From an uncultured Prevotellaceae bacterium (GTDB taxonomy: Bacteria > Bacteroidota > Bacteroidia > Bacteroidales > Bacteroidaceae), in NCBI GenBank assembly GCA_947176895.1, contig CAMWSK010000009.1, forward strand, positions 21,576 through 85,575: a stretch of DNA of 64,000 bases, given 5' to 3'. Shown here in pieces: positions 58,006 through 64,000 of the stretch. The notes under the pieces were generated by a model that saw nothing but the letters and a program-made list of their open reading frames with translations, did no database searches and was not told the origin of the DNA. The number at the start of each line of letters is the position of its first letter. The stretch's first letter is position 1. The translations under genes and the position numbers were made by a program.

Positions 58006-58368
58006 ATGTACAATTTATTAGTGATTTTGGTGGTTTTAGCCTCTGTCTTGATGTGTCTTATCGTGCTGGTACAGGAATCAAAGGGCGGTGGCTTGGCCAG
58101 CAGTTTTTCAGAAAACAATGCCATGCTTGGTGTGCGCAAGACCACAGACGTGATAGAAAAAATTACCTGGGGCTTGGCAATCGCAATGGTTGTTCTCAGT
58201 GTTCTCAGTGTTGCTTTCATCAGAAAGGGCGGCGTACAGCAGTCTGTGTTGCAGAATGCTAATCCCATTCAGCAGACAACTACCGGCATTCCTACCGGTG
58301 CCCAAAGCCAGCAGCCTGCTTCGGAGGCTACTGATGCGCCTGCGGCAACAGAGAATCCTGCTGAGTAA
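58006..58368 (+). CDS. secG: Protein translocase subunit SecG
   Basis: 120 residues. The first membrane helix starts at the N-terminus (YNLLVILVVLASVLMCLIVLVQ), then the conserved cytoplasmic loop ESKGGGLASSF, TDVIEKITWGLA and the second helix. A Gln/Pro/Ala-rich tail (about 80-120), common in Bacteroidota SecG, ends the protein. It assists the SecYEG channel. A terminator follows, so it closes the activator-lptE-unknown-secG unit. Confidence 0.95.
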   Translation: MYNLLVILVVLASVLMCLIVLVQESKGGGLASSFSENNAMLGVRKTTDVIEKITWGLAIAMVVLSVLSVAFIRKGGVQQSVLQNANPIQQTTTGIPTGAQSQQPASEATDAPAATENPAE

Positions 58369-58393
58369 CTCGTAGGATATTTTAATAGGATAG

Positions 58394-58427
58394 GGGACGC
58401 AAATTGTTTATTCTTTGCGTCCCTTTT
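58394..58427 (+). terminator. Rho-independent terminator after secG
   Basis: A 10-bp stem, GGGACGCAAA (58394-58403) and TTTGCGTCCC (58414-58423), is followed by TTTT. Confidence 0.85.
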
Positions 58428-58464
58428 GTGTAAAGATTGAACAGTATATCATAGAAACATCGAA

Positions 58465-60249
58465 GTGTCTTGCCATAAATTTATCATAGCTGTATTCTCA
58501 TGTTTGCTCCTGGCCGGACATAGACTACAGGTTTTTGCCCAACACAAGGTTATAGGGCAGGGCAATCGCTTGTTAGCCTATGGCTTGCGTTTTGACCCTG
58601 CAGACATTTCTGAACCGATTCCTGAGTTCTTACAGGATATGTTGCGACAATATCGCATAGGCAGGCGTTATGCCCAGAGACTTACTGGTAAGCGGGTAGA
58701 GCCCTTGTTGCAAAGTGTTCGTGACCAAGACGATCCGTTCAATGGTTCGTGTCCCTATTATCTTCAACCCAATGGCGTGTTGAGTCAGGAGCGTTGTCTG
58801 TCCGGTTGTGTGGCAACGTGCTTGGAACAAGTGGTCAGCTATTGGAGATATCCTGAATCGTTGCGAGATACGTTGTATGGATGGTCTACGGATAACTATG
58901 ATATTCCTGATGTGATGCCCGGTGCAGTTATCGATTGGACGAATATTCTGCCGGACTATCGCAACGGGTATTCAGAGAAGGAGGCACAAGCAGTAGCGGA
59001 TTTGTCCTATTGGTTGGGGATGGCTGTTCACATGAATTGGGGACTGAGCAGCAGCGGTGCGAACATCTTCCGGGCCGTAGGTCCCATGCAGCGTGTGTTT
59101 GGCTATCAGACCGTGCAGTATGTACAACGATGCTTTTATCGTAATGATACGTGGAACCGTCTGCTCAGGAATGAGTTGGAGAATGGTCGTCCTATCTGTT
59201 ATGTCGGCCACAATATGGCACTCAGTGGTCATGCCTTTAATATTGACGGTGTAGACGAGCAAGGGTTTTACCATCTTAATTGGGGTTATGGAGGACGGTA
59301 TGACGGGTGGTTTGACCTTGATTTCCTTAATCCTTTTGAACCTGCCGGTGATGCCACGGATTTAGGTCGGACAGAGGGTTTCTATTCCAACCAGTCGGCC
59401 TTGCTGTTGTGTCCCACGGTTGTGGAAACACTACAGGCCGACAGCCTGACTGAAGCCGAGGCTTTGAGTCAGGTGGTGGTGGAGAATGTGACGTTTCGTC
59501 GTGAACCGGATACGGAGGGTTATGTTATTGGAGATGTAACGATGTGTAACACGGGTGAGAACGATCGTTATTTCACGTTTGAAGTCATTACCAATTCTCC
59601 ATCTGATACGGATGTTTTTCGGCAAGCCGACTATGTGGCCATTTCTGCCGTCGGCCTTTTGCCGCATCAGCGTAAGACTTTTCCCATTTACTGCCGGTTT
59701 GCTCAAACAGGAAATCGCCTGTTGGGTATCAGCGCCGATGACTCTACGTTCCTATATCGTTGTCCTTTGACTATCAACCAAGGGACACCGCCTGAACTGA
59801 GGTGGGGGGATATCTATGTGCAGCAGTATGTTACGGCTGATAAAAAGCTGACAGCCGAGTTTTCAATACCGGTGAGCAACGAGGCTGCCATGGGGACGGC
59901 GGGAGGATTGGTGACCTATAATCTGTGTCCGGTGGACGGCAACGAGAATATCCGTCACTGGGAAATTCTTCAGTTGCCTGCCGGCCGGGAGCAGACACTT
60001 ACAATCCGGTACGCAAATCTGATAGAAGGACAGGCCTACACTTTCCTTGTCCGTTATCCATGGACGGTGCAGGCACAGCTTACCTTTACTGCCACGGAGT
60101 CCGAGGCAGCAGATGGAGTCGAGAATATTCACACAGAAAAAAAGGCAGAGGATTCATACTACGACCTTCTCGGACGCAGGCTTTTGCATCCTCGTCGTGG
60201 ATGGAACATCATAAACGGGAAAAAGATATGGTTGACTACAGAGCCTTAA
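58465..60249 (+). CDS. C10-family cysteine peptidase with very short pro-region
   Basis: 594 residues from a GTG codon that gives a signal peptide (to about residue 26, FAQ); no ATG suits. The catalytic Cys115 lies in SGCVATCLEQVVSYWRYP and His256 in SGHAFNIDGVD, followed by NWGYGG, as in streptopain. Unlike the C10 protein at 38664-41096, only about 65 residues separate the signal peptide from the catalytic domain, and the SpeB-type propeptide fold is not recognisable. The tail YYDLLGRRLLHPRRGWNIINGKK is a degenerate sorting-like motif. It may be activated differently or be inhibited by another protein. Its end overlaps the HD hydrolase gene by 22 bases. Confidence 0.85.
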   Translation: MSCHKFIIAVFSCLLLAGHRLQVFAQHKVIGQGNRLLAYGLRFDPADISEPIPEFLQDMLRQYRIGRRYAQRLTGKRVEPLLQSVRDQDDPFNGSCPYYLQPNGVLSQERCLSGCVATCLEQVVSYWRYPESLRDTLYGWSTDNYDIPDVMPGAVIDWTNILPDYRNGYSEKEAQAVADLSYWLGMAVHMNWGLSSSGANIFRAVGPMQRVFGYQTVQYVQRCFYRNDTWNRLLRNELENGRPICYVGHNMALSGHAFNIDGVDEQGFYHLNWGYGGRYDGWFDLDFLNPFEPAGDATDLGRTEGFYSNQSALLLCPTVVETLQADSLTEAEALSQVVVENVTFRREPDTEGYVIGDVTMCNTGENDRYFTFEVITNSPSDTDVFRQADYVAISAVGLLPHQRKTFPIYCRFAQTGNRLLGISADDSTFLYRCPLTINQGTPPELRWGDIYVQQYVTADKKLTAEFSIPVSNEAAMGTAGGLVTYNLCPVDGNENIRHWEILQLPAGREQTLTIRYANLIEGQAYTFLVRYPWTVQAQLTFTATESEAADGVENIHTEKKAEDSYYDLLGRRLLHPRRGWNIINGKKIWLTTEP

Positions 60250-60773
60250 TAGATAAGTATTATTCAGACAATCCTCCTTTGAAGCATATCCTTGAGGTGC
60301 ATAGTCGGTTGGTATGTGAAAAAGCTTTGGCTTGTCTTGCCGCGCACCCTGAGCATTGCCTTGACCGTGACTTTGTGGAAGAGGGTGCCTGGTTACATGA
60401 TATCGGTATTTTTTATACCAACGCTCCGGCTATCCATTGTCATGGTACGGAGCCATATCTATGCCATGGTCTGTTGGGTGCCAAGTTGCTTCGCTTTGAG
60501 AATCTGCCTCGCCATGCCCGTGTGGCAGAACGGCATACAGGTGCCGGTCTCACCAAAGAGCAGATACTTGCCCGCAACTTGCCTCTTCCCCCTCGCGATT
60601 TTTTGCCCGAAACGTTGGAGGAGCAACTCATCTGTTATGCTGATAAGTTTTTCAGCAAGACCCACTTGACAACAGAAAAACCCTTGGAACGCGTTTTGGC
60701 CGGTTTGGCCCCTTTTGGTGACTCCGGCGTGGAAACCTTTCTCCGTTGGCATAAATCGTTTGCCGAACGGTAA
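60228..60773 (+). CDS. HD-domain phosphohydrolase
   Basis: About 182 residues from the ATG at 60228; a longer frame upstream only shadows the peptidase gene. The HD motif is GAWLHDIGIF, with a first His in ILEVHSRLVCEKAL and a later His in AERHTGAGL. This matches the small HDIG hydrolases (YedJ/RpfG-like fold) that act on nucleotides or related phosphates. The substrate is unknown. The gene overlaps the end of the peptidase gene by 22 bases. Confidence 0.85.
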   Translation: MVDYRALIDKYYSDNPPLKHILEVHSRLVCEKALACLAAHPEHCLDRDFVEEGAWLHDIGIFYTNAPAIHCHGTEPYLCHGLLGAKLLRFENLPRHARVAERHTGAGLTKEQILARNLPLPPRDFLPETLEEQLICYADKFFSKTHLTTEKPLERVLAGLAPFGDSGVETFLRWHKSFAER

Positions 60774-60791
60774 ATTCTTGCATATTATTCG

Positions 60792-60799
60792 TATCTTTG
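60792..60799 (+). promoter_or_regulatory. -7 promoter box of the GH43-GH16 gene
   Basis: TATCTTTG lies 40 bases before the start codon. No matching -33 element at normal spacing was found. Confidence 0.55.
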
Positions 60800-60839
60800 A
60801 CGTATCCGATATAAATCACATCTTTTATAATCCGAACAA

Positions 60840-62750
60840 ATGAAACATCTTGGCTTGTTACATCTCGTTTTTGTGTTGATTCTGTTTCAATCACCTACAA
60901 TGGTGGCTGCGGCAGGTTATTCCGCTCCGTTGTACAATGGTGGTGAGTGGTATGACACAGAAGGCAACCGCATCAACTGTCATGGAGGTAATATCATCAA
61001 GACGGATTCTCTGTATTATTGGTACGGTGAGCACCGTCCCGGTTTCGATGCCAACTATCAGAAGGGCGTAGCCTGCTATTCTTCTCCGGATCTTGTGAAC
61101 TGGAAAAACGAGGGCATTGTGCTTGCTACAGTGGATGACACCGCAAGCGTCATGCAAAAGGGATGTACCATCGAGCGTCCCAAGGTTGTGTATTGCCCGA
61201 AGACCAAGAAATATATGTTGTGGTTCCACCATGAACTGAAAGGCCAGGGCTATGGTGCCGCTCACATAGCGGTTGCCGAGAGCAAATCACCCACAGGCCC
61301 GTTCCGTTTCTTGTATTCCCAAAGGGTCAATCCCGGCAAATATCCTTTGAATTTTGACAAGAAATTCAAAGGACACCAATGGGATGCAGTTCATGGCGAA
61401 TGGTGGACTGCAGAATGGCGAAAGGCTGTGAAGGAAGGCATGTTTGCCGAGAGGGACCACAAGGGCGGACAGATGTCGCGCGACATGACCATATTCGTGG
61501 ATGATGACGGTAAGGCGTATCATATCTATTCGTCTGAGGAAAACGCCACGCTGCAGATTGCCGAACTTACAAAGGACTATGCACGGCACACCGGCAAGTA
61601 TGTCCGCATCTTCCCGACCGGACAGAATGAGGCTCCCGTCGTTTTCAAGAAAGACGGCAAATACTGGATGATATGTTCCGGTTGTACGGGTTGGGCTCCC
61701 AATGAGGCACGAATGTTTTCCGCAGAAAACATCATGGGTGAATGGACCGAATATCCCACGCCCTTTGTGGGGGCTGGCAGCAAAACGACGTTCGACGCCC
61801 AGGGTACTTTCCCCTTGGCGGTGGATGGCGAAATCTATTTCTTCGCTGATGAATGGCGTCCCAAGTGTCTTGCGGACTCAAGGTATAAATGTTATCCCAT
61901 AGAATTTGATTCCACGGGAAAACCGGTCATCAAGAATGTAGACATTGCACCTGCCCTGAACAAGACGGCGGACGGCAAGAAACTTGTCTGGAGCGATGAA
62001 TTTAATAACGACGGGCCGATAGATACCCTTTATTGGAACTTTGAAAAAGGATTTGTGCGGAACCATGAACCTCAGTGGTATCAGCCGGAAAACGCTTATT
62101 GCAAGAACGGACTCCTTGTGCTTGAGGCACGAAAAGAGAGCCGTACGAATCCCCTGTTCCGTAAGGAGTCAAAAGACTGGCGCCTTGCCCGTCAGACTTA
62201 TGATTACACATCGGCGTCGGTCAACACCCGTGGCAAAAAAGAGTTCCGGTACGGAACGCTGGAAGTGCGTGCCCGAATTCCGGTTGTTTCCGGGGCGTGG
62301 CCAGCCATCTGGACGTTGGGAACGAAGATGCCCTGGCCGTCAAACGGTGAGATTGATGTTATGGAGTTTTATCGTATAAATGGTGTTCCCCACATCTTGG
62401 CAAATGCCGCATGGGGAAAGGATACCCCTAATGATGCCAAATGGAACAGCAAGAAAATCCCGTTTGAGCACTTCCTTGAGAAGGATCCGGAATGGGCTTC
62501 TAAATTTCATATATGGAGAATGGATTGGGACCGGGACTATCTCAGGATTTTCCTTGATGATGAGCTGCTGAATGAGATTGCGTTGGAAGACACTTTCAAT
62601 GGTAAGATAGGAAACGGCTCGAATCCCATGCACCAGTCCCACTATGTTCTGCTTGACCTCGCGCTTCGCGGCAGTCTCTATCATGATGAAATTCCCGCCG
62701 ACGCTCTCCCCATGAGGTATGAAATAGATTACGTGCGAATATATCAATAA
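60840..62750 (+). CDS. GH43-like and GH16 glycoside hydrolase fusion
   Basis: 636 residues with a signal peptide (about 1-25). The N-terminal part (about 28-370) is a five-bladed-propeller type: NCHGGNIIKTDSLYYWYGEH, SSPDLVNWKNEG, ERPKVVYCPKTKKYMLWFH, SRDMTIFVDDDGKAYHIYSSE and NEAPVVFKKDGKYWMI resemble GH43 (galactanase-like subfamilies). The C-terminal part (about 380-636) is a GH16 jelly roll with the catalytic ExDxxE motif Glu504-Asp506-Glu509 in GEIDVMEF and W/N-rich GAWPAIWTLG ahead of it. It may attack beta-1,3/1,4-galactans or glucans with two linked activities. Promoter and context suggest a monocistronic unit. Confidence 0.88.
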   Translation: MKHLGLLHLVFVLILFQSPTMVAAAGYSAPLYNGGEWYDTEGNRINCHGGNIIKTDSLYYWYGEHRPGFDANYQKGVACYSSPDLVNWKNEGIVLATVDDTASVMQKGCTIERPKVVYCPKTKKYMLWFHHELKGQGYGAAHIAVAESKSPTGPFRFLYSQRVNPGKYPLNFDKKFKGHQWDAVHGEWWTAEWRKAVKEGMFAERDHKGGQMSRDMTIFVDDDGKAYHIYSSEENATLQIAELTKDYARHTGKYVRIFPTGQNEAPVVFKKDGKYWMICSGCTGWAPNEARMFSAENIMGEWTEYPTPFVGAGSKTTFDAQGTFPLAVDGEIYFFADEWRPKCLADSRYKCYPIEFDSTGKPVIKNVDIAPALNKTADGKKLVWSDEFNNDGPIDTLYWNFEKGFVRNHEPQWYQPENAYCKNGLLVLEARKESRTNPLFRKESKDWRLARQTYDYTSASVNTRGKKEFRYGTLEVRARIPVVSGAWPAIWTLGTKMPWPSNGEIDVMEFYRINGVPHILANAAWGKDTPNDAKWNSKKIPFEHFLEKDPEWASKFHIWRMDWDRDYLRIFLDDELLNEIALEDTFNGKIGNGSNPMHQSHYVLLDLALRGSLYHDEIPADALPMRYEIDYVRIYQ

Positions 62751-62789
62751 GGAAACATAACAAAACATCGCGGCGAATGGAAGGAAACG

Positions 62790-64000
62790 GGACTGTCTAA
62801 CAACCAATGTTATGCAGTCTCTATTTTTATACACGAAATCAGAAGATTTAGGCAGCATTTGCCACTTCTGATCTAAGCTTTGGGTAAAATCTTAGATGAG
62901 GGTTTGTATAAAGCCGTTTCGGTGTTTGTGAAGACAAGAATTTATCACAGAAAGAGTATTTTCCCATGCAAGGGCAAGTTTCCTCAGATTATGAGCAAGT
63001 GCTTTCAGCCCGAAGTCGATTTTCGCTCCGGTAAGCCCCTTGAGTCTGAGTCGTCTGAACTTGCCACATTCCTTGATTTGCCCGAACACCGCTTCCGGTT
63101 CGATCGGGCGGTTGCTCCTATGCTTGCGTCCTTGTTCGCTTGTAAGAAGCTCTCTTGCCCTGGCTTTATAATCGTCAAGTGTGTGGTTCACTTCTATCTG
63201 TCGGTCGCGTTTGGATTTATGACATTGCCCTCTTAAGGGACAACCTTCGCACCTCTTGGCTCTGTAAACACAGACCGTCTGTTGGTAACCGTTTGCAGTA
63301 TGGCGTTTTTCCTGACGGATAAATTTCATTTTCTGTCCCATCGGGCAGACGAAGAAGTCGCCGTCGGGATTGTAAAAAAAGGTTGGATACGCGGAACGGA
63401 TCGTTGCGGTAGACGCGTCGCTGCTCAACATGGAACATGTTGTATTTGACATACGGAGTCATGCCGTTGCTGAACATGTACTCGTAGTTCTCCTCCGAGC
63501 CGTAACCGCTGTCGGCAACGATTTCCTCACTTTGCATACCGTATCGGGTTTTGAACGATTCCAGATAGCCGATCATCGTGAGGGTATCGGTAGGACGCTG
63601 ATAGATACCGAAGTTGGTTATAAACTGATTCTCAGTGGATATCTGCACATTATAGCCGGGGTTGAGCTGACCATTGAGCATAGCGTCCTCTTTCATGCGC
63701 ATGAACGTGGCGTCCGGGTCGGTCTTGGAGTATGAGTTGCGTGAACCCATGGTTTCGAGCTGCTCCTTATATCGGTTCATCCTCGGCACGGCATCCGTCT
63801 CTATCTGTTTTAGGGCCTTGCGGTCTTCCTTACTCAGGTTATCTGCATCAACCTTTTCCTTGATGCGTTCGACCCTTTCGGCAACATCCTCGGCTGTAAG
63901 TTCCTCGGCTGCGGGATTTTCAGGGTTCTCTATGGAGTGGTTCTGTTCTATCTGTCTGAGCAAAGCCTCGGTTTTCTCCTTGAGTCGGGCATCGTATTTC
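62790..64000 (-). mobile_element. IS1182-family insertion sequence, one end (truncated by the window)
   Basis: The element contains an IS1182-type transposase. Its left boundary is probably near 62790, where GGACTGTCTAACAACC begins; this sequence forms an imperfect inverted pair GACTG...CAGTC over 62791-62819. The other end, the matching terminal repeat and any target duplication lie outside the window, so the exact limits are unproven. Confidence 0.7.
62892..64000 (-). pseudogene. IS1182-family transposase, split by a frameshift and truncated at the window end
   Basis: The upstream frame (64000 down to about 63375) carries [16 protein letters not shown] and the DDE aspartate region [15 protein letters not shown]. 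The downstream frame (to 62892) carries [18 protein letters not shown], a Cys-rich [10 protein letters not shown] and the final acidic block EAVFGQIK. The switch falls at a run of seven T on the coding strand (63374-63380); six T would keep one frame and read [11 protein letters not shown]. This may be a disabling indel or a slippery site used by the element. The start of the gene lies beyond the window. Confidence 0.8.

Noticed and set aside
59925..60227. 101-codon extension of the HD hydrolase
   Set aside because: It lies in another frame within the C10 peptidase gene; the ATG at 60228 begins the conserved part.

Overview
The window looks like a chromosomal segment of a member of the phylum Bacteroidota, most likely order Bacteroidales and plausibly Prevotellaceae. 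The reasons are the -7 promoter box TAnnTTTG (usually TATCTTTG) ahead of many genes, the fused MurF-alanine racemase, GSCFA and DUF4348-type proteins, C10 (streptopain/interpain-like) cysteine peptidases, many host-glycan glycoside hydrolases, and repeated type-IX-secretion-like C-termini. No rRNA, tRNA or CRISPR array was seen.

Layout. 1-2500 (+): gpsA (3' part), pgi and a HAD phosphatase. 2536-5321 (-): a DUF4348 lipoprotein, murB and a class A beta-lactamase in one tight operon. 5419-6447 (+): pheS with a clear terminator. 6578-8967 (-): a histidine kinase and an NtrC-type sigma-54 activator. 9108-12806 (-): a three-gene segment holding an O-antigen-ligase-like membrane protein, a secreted unknown protein and a Cys-rich protein ending in a papain-fold amidase-like domain. 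The segment lies between 16-bp direct repeats. 13088-17453 (+): a MacA/FtsX/LolD-type ABC efflux operon behind a candidate sigma-54 promoter. 17520-22319: a GH20 hexosaminidase and a divergent GH2 enzyme. 22649-29648 (-): a six-gene operon of dxs, trkA, a dolichol-phosphate-mannose-type GT2, dihydroorotase, plsC and an N-acetylglucosamine-kinase-like protein. 29714-36650 (+): GSCFA, murF-alr, gmd, fcl and a nucleotidyltransferase-like protein. 36754-37578: the C-terminal remnant of a GH89 gene. 37704-38561 (+): fabI. 38664-41096 (-): a C10 peptidase. 41299-51922 (+): a YD-like secreted protein, a 1891-residue GH20-GH33 fusion and a GH2 beta-galactosidase. 51950-58368 (+): mfd, then a sigma-54 activator without a receiver domain, LptE, a conserved unknown and secG. 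58465-62750 (+): a second C10 peptidase, an HD hydrolase and a GH43-GH16 fusion. 62790-64000: one end of an IS1182-family element.

How the genes work together. Housekeeping functions (cell wall, isoprenoid, lipid, pyrimidine, DNA repair and secretion) alternate with secreted hydrolases suited to sialylated, fucosylated and N-acetylhexosamine-rich host glycans. No SusC/SusD pair is present, so these are dispersed enzymes and not a classic polysaccharide utilisation locus. Gmd and Fcl would supply GDP-fucose for surface glycans. The kinase/NtrC pair very likely controls the efflux operon from which it is now separated by the 3.7-kb direct-repeat-flanked segment. A similar putative binding site and one copy of the direct repeat lie next to each of them.

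The most unusual points are this apparent split of a divergent regulatory unit, the possible amidase-toxin/immunity pair inside the inserted segment, the GH20-GH33 fusion, and a family of AAACAT...ATGTTT intergenic palindromes.
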